Shown here piece by piece: positions 1 through 8,164 of a DNA stretch of 42,895 nucleotides. The stretch is taken from positions 1-42,895 of the forward strand of contig CAJJAZ010000002.1 in the NCBI GenBank assembly GCA_905182295.1, written 5' to 3'. Position 1 is the first letter of the stretch; each line of letters starts with the position of its first letter. The notes below the pieces were generated by a model. It saw only the letters and a program-made list of their open reading frames with translations. It was not told where the DNA came from and did no database searches. Origin of the DNA: an uncultured Flavobacteriaceae bacterium. GTDB taxonomy: Bacteria; Bacteroidota; Bacteroidia; Flavobacteriales; Flavobacteriaceae. Both the position numbers and the translations under genes were made by a program.

Positions 1-5
1 GGGTG

Positions 6-40
6 CAAATATAGAACGAGTTTTCTGGTTTCACAACAAC
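6..40 (-). promoter_or_regulatory. Leftward promoter at the window edge
   Basis: Read on the minus strand, positions 13 to 6 give TATATTTG, an exact match to the Bacteroidota -7 consensus TAnnTTTG. A TTG lies at 36-34, 20 bases upstream, the right distance for the -33 element. Transcription would start at about base 1 or just outside the window, so the gene served is not visible. Positions 41-202, between this promoter and the porin stop codon, hold no gene that I can support. Confidence 0.6.
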
Positions 41-202
41 TATTTGTAAAAATATTTAATCTTTTTTCATCCCCCAGCCCACTGCCCTATTTTACAAGTA
101 GTTAGAGCGTATGAAAAAATGAAAAAAACGAGAAAAAGCGTCGGCCAGAGGCCAAAAGAGCGGGTTGGCAAAAAGAAAAAAGGAGGTGAAAAAGCGAGCT
201 GG

Positions 203-2377
203 CTATTTAAAGAAGTTCCAAACTAATCCAAAACGAACCACAAAATCTCTAAATGGGTATCCTGGAGCTACATAATAATTGTATCCTGTAACAGGGGCAT
301 TAAAATGCTCTGCTTTGAGATAGATCCTTGTTTGCTTCACCTTTCCATTCATAAAGAAATCTACCAGGGGGTAGCCGCCATTAAAAGTGCTGTTCTGGGT
401 GTAAAATTCTCCTAGAACCGGACTGTAGCCGTTCATGAGAAAGGAAGAGAAGTACTTAAAAGTAAGTCCTGTTTGGAAAAACATGGCCCCATTAAAGATA
501 TCTTTGGAGAAATACAAGGTATTACGCGTCGTGATCTCTGGGACAAAGAGGGCCCCATTTTCTTGAGACACCTTCTGGTACATGACCGTATTGTTGAGTG
601 CAAAGTGACCCAGTCTAAATTCCTTCTGGTATTTTACCTTGATAAGTGCCAGATCTGCCGCCTCCTGAAGGGGTGTCACATAGGCGTTGTCCAAGACTTG
701 TTCAAAAACGTAGTCTTCTGTACGCTGCGCAATAGGAATCACAGGCTGCTGGCCTGCAAAGTAGGTGTAGTTGCCAATAAGCGTATAGCGGGCGTCTAGA
801 TTCCCCCATACAGGAGAGTCCAATTGAACGAAAGCAGACTTGTGGTCTTCCATCTCAAAATCTGCCGTGTGCTGCCAGTTGAAGTTTTCGTAATCACTTT
901 GGTAGAGCAAGAAATTAAAGTCCGGCATTCTCAGCTGGCTGTTCACCCCCACACTCAGTCTGTGCTTCTCTCTATGTATATAAGACAAGGACATATAGGC
1001 CTTGTGCGCCGACAAATCTCCTACCAAGGTGTAATCCAAACTGCCTTCTAATTCAAAAGAAGGCGTCTTTTTAAGGTATCTGGCCCCCACAGCCAACTCT
1101 TGTCCTGTAAGTGCAGAGGCAATGGTTTGCGTCTCAGTAACCAATAAACTATTAAAATAGTAGCGGTAGTCATAAAAACGGGCCTGTGTTTTTAAAATTC
1201 CAAGCAAAGGATTGCTAAAGGTGGCGGAGACCTCTTGGGTAAGCGCTTTTAAATGCGACTTGTCTTGAATGGTATTCTTAAAGGCGTCTCCAAAATAGGT
1301 GTTTTTAGAAGATTGTATGAATTGAAAAGACCTGGTTTCATAGGCAATACTATGCCCCAATACCAGACTACTCTTTCTTGGTTTGGCCAAAGAGTCCTTA
1401 GACCGCGCGCGGGTAAGCCTGTAGGTTTGGTCCAAAAACACGCGTTTCCCACTGGCCACAGAAAGGGCGTTGGTAAAGTACAGGTCTATCCTAGAGCGGT
1501 CCAAAAAACGCGGATTGGCAGACTGAAACTGTCTTTCCCTAAAAGGCAAGCCCCCGTATTCTTCTCCTTCTATGTTTTGAGCGGCGTAATGCCCCCTGAC
1601 CGTGTAAGCGTTGTCCTTAGACTGGTAGTTATAGGTCGCTATAAAGCTTCCGGCACTCATTTCATCATAGGCATACTTACCCTTGGACCTAAAGCCTCGG
1701 TTGTAGATGGAGAAATTGGACTTTCTAGACGTATTGGCCGTGAGTAAGAAATCTAAAAACTGGCCTTGCTCTAAGGAGGTCTTAAACATCATCTCCGTAA
1801 GCGGTGTGGGTACATTGTAATAGGAAACATCTTCTAATTCCTGATAGCCAAAGTGCCTGGCCTTTGCCCCAATAGAAGGCATATAAGACTTGGTGTCTAA
1901 TTGCGCCCCTAAAGCGGTGTAGGGTTGCCCCATATTGGCCATAGGCAGGTATTCGAAGTCGTCCCTTCTGAGGTAATTGTATTTGTACTCTTTTTGAATG
2001 GTTAGGGTGGTGTCTACAAAAGTCGTATCCCGCTGGTGGGAAATAATCTGATAATCTTTAATGGTAATTCTAATGGTGTCTATTTTAATGGCTTCTCTAC
2101 CCGCCATTTTTTTAACCAGTAGCTTAAGACTGTCTGCCTTGGTTAACACCTTTATGCTGTCGGGAAGTTTATTAGGTAAGGAGTCTCGAACTTGTAACGG
2201 CAGAGAATCTCTAGTTTTTATAGGAATGCTGTCTGAGACTTTTACAGGAATAGTGTCTGTTACCTTTACTGGGATGGTGTCTGTTTTGGCCTCCGGCCGA
2301 TGCGCCTTTGACTGCGCATGACCCACAAGCAATCCCAGCGAAAAAAATAGTAAAACGGCACTTAAAACACTTCTCAT
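203..2377 (-). CDS. Putative porin, outer-membrane beta-barrel protein
   Basis: This 724-residue protein resembles the Bacteroidota 'putative porin' family (Porin_10 type). It has an N-terminal signal peptide (residues 1 to about 23, ending near GHAQS), a proline/serine/aspartate repeat linker (33-80), and then a long region rich in alternating aromatic and polar segments, as in outer-membrane beta strands. It ends in a terminal strand with a C-terminal aromatic residue (GLVWNFFK). No enzymatic motif is seen. The family is annotated as a porin by similarity, and its substrate is unknown. An exact TAnnTTTG box lies 22-29 bases upstream of the start, so it appears to be transcribed alone. The SusC/SusD operon upstream ends in a strong terminator. 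Confidence is high for an outer-membrane barrel and moderate for true porin function. Confidence 0.82.
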   Translation of the reverse strand: MRSVLSAVLLFFSLGLLVGHAQSKAHRPEAKTDTIPVKVTDTIPVKVSDSIPIKTRDSLPLQVRDSLPNKLPDSIKVLTKADSLKLLVKKMAGREAIKIDTIRITIKDYQIISHQRDTTFVDTTLTIQKEYKYNYLRRDDFEYLPMANMGQPYTALGAQLDTKSYMPSIGAKARHFGYQELEDVSYYNVPTPLTEMMFKTSLEQGQFLDFLLTANTSRKSNFSIYNRGFRSKGKYAYDEMSAGSFIATYNYQSKDNAYTVRGHYAAQNIEGEEYGGLPFRERQFQSANPRFLDRSRIDLYFTNALSVASGKRVFLDQTYRLTRARSKDSLAKPRKSSLVLGHSIAYETRSFQFIQSSKNTYFGDAFKNTIQDKSHLKALTQEVSATFSNPLLGILKTQARFYDYRYYFNSLLVTETQTIASALTGQELAVGARYLKKTPSFELEGSLDYTLVGDLSAHKAYMSLSYIHREKHRLSVGVNSQLRMPDFNFLLYQSDYENFNWQHTADFEMEDHKSAFVQLDSPVWGNLDARYTLIGNYTYFAGQQPVIPIAQRTEDYVFEQVLDNAYVTPLQEAADLALIKVKYQKEFRLGHFALNNTVMYQKVSQENGALFVPEITTRNTLYFSKDIFNGAMFFQTGLTFKYFSSFLMNGYSPVLGEFYTQNSTFNGGYPLVDFFMNGKVKQTRIYLKAEHFNAPVTGYNYYVAPGYPFRDFVVRFGLVWNFFK
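2138..2281 (-). repeat. Degenerate octapeptide repeat in the porin N-terminus
   Basis: Residues 33-80 of the porin are six consecutive 8-residue units: DTIPVKVT, DTIPVKVS, DSIPIKTR, DSLPLQVR, DSLPNKLP and DSIKVLTK. The consensus is D-[ST]-[IL]-P-x-K-x-x. The DNA copies have diverged, so this is an old tandem duplication rather than a perfect microsatellite. It follows the signal peptide directly and would lie in the periplasm before the barrel. Confidence 0.85.
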
Positions 2378-2398
2378 TAAAAACGCTTATTAAAAGGG

Positions 2399-2406
2399 CA
2401 AAGGTA
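2399..2406 (-). promoter_or_regulatory. -7 box for the porin gene
   Basis: On the minus strand this reads TACCTTTG, an exact TAnnTTTG match. It ends 21 bases before the porin ATG, which leaves a short leader. No good -33 TTG is visible at the expected spacing. Confidence 0.6.
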
Positions 2407-2442
2407 ATGGTTTTGCAAAAACATGGTTGGTAAAATAAAGCT

Positions 2443-2474
2443 AAAAAAAAACGGCCCCCAATTGGGGGCCGTTT
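2443..2474 (-). terminator. Rho-independent terminator of the SusC/SusD operon
   Basis: The 11-bp perfect stem AAACGGCCCCC / GGGGGCCGTTT has an AATT loop. On the minus strand a run of about eight U follows it. It starts about 21 bases after the SusD stop codon and separates that operon from the porin gene. Confidence 0.92.
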
Positions 2475-2495
2475 AATATCATAAGTGATAGAAAC

Positions 2496-4016
2496 TTAGT
2501 TCTGCTCGCTCAAGTTTGGATTAAACAAGATCTCTTCTTGTGGGATCTCGTAAGTTAAACGCTCATCTGTGTGTGAGAAAGAATCTCCAGCGTTGTCCAG
2601 CCAGTTAGCGCCTCTTGTTCTAGTCTCGCGTCTTCTCTTCATAATGAAGTAAGACTGACCTTCTGCAAAAAGCTCTAAACGCGCCTGTAAAGCAGCTTCT
2701 TCAGCCAATGCTTTTCCAGACAAAGCGTTTACATAAGAACTGTCTCCAATTCTTAGATCTAATAAAGCTTTTAAGCTTGTTCTCGCCGCTGCATCGTTTC
2801 CGTTTTCTGCTGCTGCTTCTGCATGCAATAAATACATTTCAGCAATTCTCATATAGTGAGAATCAGAGTCAATGTTAGACTGAGGCCCAGAGAAAGGTCT
2901 AAAATTATTTGCATCTGCCCCTTTGTAGTAAAATTTTCCCGTTGGCATTAAAATAGAGTTAAACTGGTTCTTTCTAATGTCGTCTTCTTTGAAGTTTGCA
3001 TAAAGATCAGAATCCATTCCTTTTCTATTTCCTACTGCAGCATAAGAATAGCTATAGTAGTCCATGAAACCCCACCATGAGTAAAGAGAAGCCAATCCCT
3101 GTCCTGCTGGTGTAATGTCAATACCCCACATGACTCCTCCGATAGAGTTAATATCATTGAAACCTCCAACAGCACCACTTTCTCCTGGCAATAAAGCCAC
3201 CTCGTCTGCAGTCATGATTGGGAAGCTTCCTGAAGTAACTACTTTAGCAGCATACTCCTCCGTTTTAGGCCAGTTGTTAAGTGCTCCGTAAGTTTTAGCC
3301 AATAATCCCCTCACCACATCTTGGTTTAGTTCAATTTTGTCTTGTCTTACAAATCCTTCCAATAAAGTCTCAGCAGCAGTTAAATCGCTAACTACTAAGT
3401 CAAAAATATCTTGTAATGAACTCTTAGGCTGGTCTAAATCTTCTGCACTTGTGTAAATTGGTAATACCGCTTTACCCATATCCGTAATGTCGTTTACAAA
3501 TACATGTGCTAAGAAGAAATAAGCATACCCTCTAAGGGCTTTTGCCTGTCCCAAAGTATGTCTTGCCGATTCTGAATCCGGTGTAACATCATTACCACCA
3601 GCACCATCAATCACCAAGTTAGATAGGTTAATGATTCTGTATAAGAACCTCCATGGTCTGTAGTTATAATCATTGTCTGGATCTTGGGTTGCTGTTAGTT
3701 CCGAGATAGCCGTTTGACGGTTGTAACTCTTTCCTAAATGCGCCATATCTGCAGACAACATATCCAATTGAATGTACTGCGTAGTGATACCGAAATCTTC
3801 CTGAGAAGAAGTTCCTCCACTACCCCTACGGTACAAGTTCTCGTAAATCCCTAAGAGCGTTGCTTTAGAAACATCAGGATTTACCTGAGCGGCTTCATTC
3901 ACCTGCTCCTGAGACAACACATCTGTTGGGAATGTCTCTAAGAAGTCTTTTTCACAGGCAATAAGTGAAACAAAGACTCCTGCTAATGCTATTTTTTTGA
4001 ATGTTTTCATGATCAT
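2496..4016 (-). CDS. SusD/RagB family outer-membrane lipoprotein
   Basis: This 506-residue surface lipoprotein is the substrate-binding lid of a SusC/SusD importer. The N-terminus is a lipoprotein signal with lipobox SLIAC (acylated Cys21), followed by EKDFLETFPTD, the usual start of mature SusD proteins. The middle is helical and TPR-like (for example AKALRGYAYFFLAHVFVND), and the C-terminus has the SusD motif region RIAEMYLLHAEAAAENG. The start at 4016 overlaps the last base of the SusC stop codon (TAATG), which indicates translational coupling; a second ATG two codons later is also possible. No glycoside hydrolase, sulfatase or regulator lies next to the pair, so the substrate cannot be guessed from context. 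Confidence 0.95.
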   Translation of the reverse strand: MIMKTFKKIALAGVFVSLIACEKDFLETFPTDVLSQEQVNEAAQVNPDVSKATLLGIYENLYRRGSGGTSSQEDFGITTQYIQLDMLSADMAHLGKSYNRQTAISELTATQDPDNDYNYRPWRFLYRIINLSNLVIDGAGGNDVTPDSESARHTLGQAKALRGYAYFFLAHVFVNDITDMGKAVLPIYTSAEDLDQPKSSLQDIFDLVVSDLTAAETLLEGFVRQDKIELNQDVVRGLLAKTYGALNNWPKTEEYAAKVVTSGSFPIMTADEVALLPGESGAVGGFNDINSIGGVMWGIDITPAGQGLASLYSWWGFMDYYSYSYAAVGNRKGMDSDLYANFKEDDIRKNQFNSILMPTGKFYYKGADANNFRPFSGPQSNIDSDSHYMRIAEMYLLHAEAAAENGNDAAARTSLKALLDLRIGDSSYVNALSGKALAEEAALQARLELFAEGQSYFIMKRRRETRTRGANWLDNAGDSFSHTDERLTYEIPQEEILFNPNLSEQN

Positions 4017-7000
4017 TATAAGTTTAAGTTAACACCTAACACAATGGTAGATAATGGGTTGTAACGGTAGATACTTGTTCCTCCAGTAATGGCCGTAGAA
4101 GGATTGAATCCTTGTCTTTCAGACATTAACCATAAGTTGTCTCCAGTTACAAATACATCTGCTTTTTTAAGTCCTATTTTAGACGCAAAAGACTTAGGTA
4201 CACTATAACCAATTCTAATATTGTTTAAGGCTACGTAATCAGATTTTGTTAAGAATCTTGTAGACGTAGCATTTTGCTGAATTTGGTTACGAGCGTCTTG
4301 TCTAGGGATGTTAGTTACATCTCCAGGCGCTTGCCAACGGTCTCTAATGTCTACATGGAAGTTGTTTGTTCCATTGTAGTCATTGTCCATTAAGTTGGCA
4401 TAAGCAGAGTCATAAGCCCAACCACCCAATTGGTAGTTAAACAAAGTACTCAATGAAAAGTCACCAAATTGAGCGTTTAATCTAATGGCTCCTCTAAGGT
4501 CTGGAATAGCCGTCTTATTGATGAATTTATCCGTCGCTTCAGCATACACTTCTGTCAATTCCTGTGCTACATTAGCAGAAGGATTGTCGTTTAAGTAAGA
4601 GGTTAAAGAAGTGATGGTTGCGTCTCCGTCGTCAAAAGTACCGTTGCTGTTTTTGTCGTCAAAGTTACGCTCCCACTGAGCTGCCCCAGTTGCTGCATTT
4701 ACTCCAGCATATACTGGCATGTACCAGTCGTATAAGGAACGACCTACTGTTCTAGCAAAACTTCCGTCTTGATCTAATTTTTGTTGTTCCCCTGTAGCTG
4801 GGTCAATTGGCATAGCCAATAATTCGTTTCTAAAACTCTCTCCGTTTACAGCAATGTTAAATGAGAATTTCTCATTCTTCACCACACTAAAATCTAAGTC
4901 AAATTCAAGACCAGCGTTTACTAACTCACCATCGTTTACTTTAATTAAAGCATACCCTACAGATGGGCCTACACGTCTGTCAAAGAACATGTCTGTCGTG
5001 TTCTTAGAATAAGCTTCAATAGAACCTTCTACAAAACCACCTAATTCAAATTCTACCCCAACGTTAAATTGGTTTGAACTCTCCCAAGTAAGGTCTGCAT
5101 TTCCTTTAGTAGCAAACGCCAATGAAATATTATCGTTTAAGTTGTTTACAGAGTAAAGGTTGTATCCTGGGTAGTACCCTACTCCTCCAGAGTTTCCTAT
5201 TACCCCATAAGAAGCTTTTACTTTTAAGAAGTCTACAAAGTCTACCCCAGACATAAAGTCTTCTTGAGTCAATACCCATGCAGCACCTACAGAGTAAAAA
5301 TTCCCCCACTTATTATTAAGAAATCTAGAAGAAGCATCTCTGTTAAACGTAGCGTTTAAGAAATATTTATTCTTGAACTCTGTAGTTACATTCGCAATAT
5401 AAGACTCTGTTCTTTCATTGTCTGTGTAACCATCAGATGGGTTGTTAATGACCCCATTGGCAATATCAGTTCCAAAAGGAGTTACTAATTTTGAACGCTC
5501 AGCCTCTAAATAATTGTACTCATAAGCAGTGGCTACGTGAGAAACAAATGCAGACAAATTCATGTCTTTAAAAGACTTGTTGTATCTCAATCCAGTTCTA
5601 ATCGTGTAGTTTTTAGTTTCTCCACGGCTTCTGTTAATTCTACCACCATCTCCTTTTGCTGGAGAATAAAATGGTTCGTTTAGAGAAGTAGCATCACTCA
5701 TAAAATACTGGTAAGCGAAGTTGTTCTCAAATTTCAATCCTTCTGCTAAAGTAATTTTAGTGTCGTTATTGAAGTTTACAGAGTTTGCTTTACTGTTACT
5801 AATGTTGATTTGAGAATCTGCTACACCGTTGGTAGCAAAACCAAATCCACGACCGTCTTCCAAACCGTAGTCAAACAAGAAACCCCCGTAGATAGGATCT
5901 TCTATTTTCTGACCCGCAGCATCTCTTGTGAATAGAGGGTAAATAGTAGGTAAGTTGTCTATCCACCAGAACTGTGATGAAGAGGAAGAACCAGTACCGT
6001 TATTATTGGTTTCACTCTGTGTGTAGTTTAATGAAGTATTCATTTCTACGAAATCCCCAAAACTATTGGTTGCAGCCACACGAGCATTTAACCTTTTGTA
6101 GTCTGTGTTAGATGCATATCCTATGTCATCTATAAAACCAACAGAGGTATATAGAGAGGAATTTTCACTAAAGTTAGAGATGGTCAAATTTGCTTCTGTT
6201 CTATTAGAGTTTTGGAAAGCAAAATCTTCCCATAATTCTGGATTGTATCTTCTAGAAACTCCAGATCTAACCATTCCAGTCGCTGGATCGATTAATTCAG
6301 ATACGCCTTGCGCACCAGATCCAGAAACATTCCACATATTGTACACAGAAGAAATGTCAGAAACATCTGCATTTCCTGGGTTTTCGAATAAGTTAGCATT
6401 GGCATAAGCAACAGCTGCAGCATTGTCTCCGTCATTTTCAATTAAACCCCTTTGACGGGTGGCTTGCCAGTTAATCCCAATATACTCCTCTGGAGATTTA
6501 ATGGTCTCATACCTTCCAACACCTTGAAAGTTTGTTCCTGTCTTTACGGAAACATTAATAGCATTACCTGCATCTCTACCTCTTTTGGTCGTAATTACAA
6601 TTACCCCGTTGGCACCTCTTGCACCATATAAAGAAGTTGCAGAAGCATCTTTTAATACAGTAACAGATTTAATGTCATTTGGGTTAATGTCGTTTAATGA
6701 ACCTCCGAATGGTGCGTCATCTACAACGTACAATGGTGCTTGAGATCCGTTTACAGATCCAAAACCACGAATACGTACTGTAGAAGTACTCCCTGGTTGT
6801 CCAGAAGTATTAAATACCGCCACACCTGCAGCTTCTCCTGCCAAAGCTTGAGATACGTTGGTGAATGACTTGTTAGAAATGTTTTCTCCTGACACTACCT
6901 TTGCAGAGCCAGCGAAGGAAGTTTTAGACACATTTCCAAATCCTGTTACAATAACCTCTTCCAATGCCTGGGCATCTTCTGATAATTGAACATTTACAGT

Positions 7001-7267
7001 GTTAGAAGATCCTACCACTACATCTTGGGTTTTTTGTCCTATATAGCTAAAACGCAAAGTAGCCCCTTGCGCAACAGATATAGCATATAAACCGTCAAAA
7101 TCTGACTGGACACCTGTTGTAGTACCTACCACCAATACAGAGACTCCTGGTAAGGGAGCACCGTTTTGATCCGTCACTTTTCCTGAAACTGTCTTTTCTT
7201 GAGCGAAAGAAAAAACAAAGCATAACATCATAAAAGATGTTAAAAGCTGTGTTAAATTTAATTTCAT
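4016..7267 (-). CDS. SusC/RagA family TonB-dependent outer-membrane receptor
   Basis: This 1083-residue protein is the energised outer-membrane channel that pairs with the SusD encoded just downstream. In order it has: a signal peptide (1 to about 22, ending FSFAQ), a carboxypeptidase-D-like regulatory domain (about 26-105, VSGKVTDQNGAPLPGVSV), a TonB-box-like EEVIVTGFG, a plug domain with the SusC signature near VTVLKDASATSLYGARGA, and a 22-strand-type barrel to the end. Length is normal for the family. A TAnnTTTG box lies 55-62 bases upstream of the start, and a 28-bp palindrome lies further upstream. Specificity is not evident from the sequence. Confidence 0.96.
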   Translation of the reverse strand: MKLNLTQLLTSFMMLCFVFSFAQEKTVSGKVTDQNGAPLPGVSVLVVGTTTGVQSDFDGLYAISVAQGATLRFSYIGQKTQDVVVGSSNTVNVQLSEDAQALEEVIVTGFGNVSKTSFAGSAKVVSGENISNKSFTNVSQALAGEAAGVAVFNTSGQPGSTSTVRIRGFGSVNGSQAPLYVVDDAPFGGSLNDINPNDIKSVTVLKDASATSLYGARGANGVIVITTKRGRDAGNAINVSVKTGTNFQGVGRYETIKSPEEYIGINWQATRQRGLIENDGDNAAAVAYANANLFENPGNADVSDISSVYNMWNVSGSGAQGVSELIDPATGMVRSGVSRRYNPELWEDFAFQNSNRTEANLTISNFSENSSLYTSVGFIDDIGYASNTDYKRLNARVAATNSFGDFVEMNTSLNYTQSETNNNGTGSSSSSQFWWIDNLPTIYPLFTRDAAGQKIEDPIYGGFLFDYGLEDGRGFGFATNGVADSQINISNSKANSVNFNNDTKITLAEGLKFENNFAYQYFMSDATSLNEPFYSPAKGDGGRINRSRGETKNYTIRTGLRYNKSFKDMNLSAFVSHVATAYEYNYLEAERSKLVTPFGTDIANGVINNPSDGYTDNERTESYIANVTTEFKNKYFLNATFNRDASSRFLNNKWGNFYSVGAAWVLTQEDFMSGVDFVDFLKVKASYGVIGNSGGVGYYPGYNLYSVNNLNDNISLAFATKGNADLTWESSNQFNVGVEFELGGFVEGSIEAYSKNTTDMFFDRRVGPSVGYALIKVNDGELVNAGLEFDLDFSVVKNEKFSFNIAVNGESFRNELLAMPIDPATGEQQKLDQDGSFARTVGRSLYDWYMPVYAGVNAATGAAQWERNFDDKNSNGTFDDGDATITSLTSYLNDNPSANVAQELTEVYAEATDKFINKTAIPDLRGAIRLNAQFGDFSLSTLFNYQLGGWAYDSAYANLMDNDYNGTNNFHVDIRDRWQAPGDVTNIPRQDARNQIQQNATSTRFLTKSDYVALNNIRIGYSVPKSFASKIGLKKADVFVTGDNLWLMSERQGFNPSTAITGGTSIYRYNPLSTIVLGVNLNL

Positions 7268-7321
7268 TGATTGTTTTTTTAGTTAATTGTCAACAAAAAT
7301 CAGTAAAATTTATTGTTAACG

Positions 7322-7329
7322 CAAATTTA
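7322..7329 (-). promoter_or_regulatory. -7 box for the first SusC/SusD operon
   Basis: The minus-strand reading is TAAATTTG, an exact TAnnTTTG match, leaving a leader of roughly 50 bases before the SusC ATG. The -33 region is poor, which may mean that an activator is needed. Confidence 0.5.
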
Positions 7330-7401
7330 ACATGCCGTTAAACTCGATTTTCAGTCACTTTAACAGCATTTTTATGGTATTACAATGAAAAAAACAAAAA
7401 C

Positions 7402-7429
7402 ATCGATTTATATTCAAGAATATATCGAT
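7402..7429. promoter_or_regulatory. 28-bp imperfect palindrome, candidate operator
   Basis: The arms are ATCGAT, two T, ATATTC, a central AA, GAATAT and ATCGAT. The symmetry is perfect apart from a two-base bulge. It lies between the divergent SusC and rnhB genes, 73 bases upstream of the SusC -7 box (on its minus strand) and 75 bases upstream of rnhB. No T-run follows, so it does not look like a terminator. The regulator is unknown. Confidence 0.45.
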
Positions 7430-7504
7430 TAAATGTTGTGAATATCGGATAATGTGTTAAAATCATTGCGAAATTAATAAAGTTAAACATAAAAAATATT
7501 ATTA

Positions 7505-8086
7505 ATGCTTCTTTTTTACAATAAAAAATTGCTCGTTGCTGGAACTGATGAAGCTGGTAGAGGCTGTCTCTCAGGACCTGTTACTGCAGCCGCAGTCATA
7601 TTACCCAAGTCCTTTAGGCACCCTATGTTAAATGACTCAAAAAAATTATCTGCCAAACAAAGAGCTATTTTAGCACCCATCATTAAACAAGAAGCCATAT
7701 CCTATGGAATAAGTCATGTTTTCCCTAATGATATTGATCGCATTAACATACTCCAAGCGTCCATTTTAGCCATGCACAAAAGCATAGCTAAACTCAAAAC
7801 AATCCCTGAAAAGATTATTGTAGATGGAAATAAGTTTAACCCTTATTTAAACATACCCCACGAAACTATTGTTAAAGGAGATGGAAAGTTTTATACCATT
7901 GCAGCAGCTTCTATTCTAGCAAAAACAGCCAGAGATGAATACATGTTAGCGCTGCACGAAAAATTTCCTTTGTACCAATGGAATAAAAATATGGGCTACC
8001 CCACTGTAAAACACAGAAATGCCATTGCAACTTATGGAATTACACCGCACCACAGAAAGACCTTCAAAGGTGTAAGGGATCTTTAA
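7505..8086 (+). CDS. rnhB: Ribonuclease HII
   Basis: This 193-residue enzyme cleaves the RNA strand of RNA-DNA hybrids and starts removal of single ribonucleotides from DNA. The family signature AGTDEAGRGCLSGPV is at residues 12-26. The acidic metal ligands of type 2 RNases H are all visible: Asp15 and Glu16, Asp107 in VDGN, and Asp144 in ARDEYM. The substrate-binding region NDSKKLS (43-49) and the C-terminal HRKTF are present. Length matches the family. The gene diverges from SusC and is followed 78 bases later by a lipoprotein gene that has its own promoter box. I see no exact TAnnTTTG box directly upstream of rnhB. Confidence 0.96.
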   Translation: MLLFYNKKLLVAGTDEAGRGCLSGPVTAAAVILPKSFRHPMLNDSKKLSAKQRAILAPIIKQEAISYGISHVFPNDIDRINILQASILAMHKSIAKLKTIPEKIIVDGNKFNPYLNIPHETIVKGDGKFYTIAAASILAKTARDEYMLALHEKFPLYQWNKNMGYPTVKHRNAIATYGITPHHRKTFKGVRDL

Positions 8087-8131
8087 TTGTGAAGTGTAAA
8101 AGGAGCATGCATTATTTAGTCCCATAAATAG

Positions 8132-8139
8132 TACCTTTG
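8132..8139 (+). promoter_or_regulatory. -7 box for the large lipoprotein gene
   Basis: TACCTTTG is an exact TAnnTTTG match, 25 bases before the ATG at 8165. It lies in the short gap after rnhB, so the lipoprotein is probably transcribed independently. Confidence 0.6.
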
Positions 8140-8164
8140 AAATGTTATAATAGAATACCATTCC

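Noticed and set aside
1253-1747. 164-residue plus-strand reading frame inside the porin gene
   Set aside because: It is a shadow of the porin coding sequence, with no start signal and an Arg/Val-rich product without motifs.
2138-2281. Tandem repeat considered as a CRISPR-like or satellite array
   Set aside because: The period is 24 bases, in frame and diverged at DNA level, with no spacers; it is a protein repeat.
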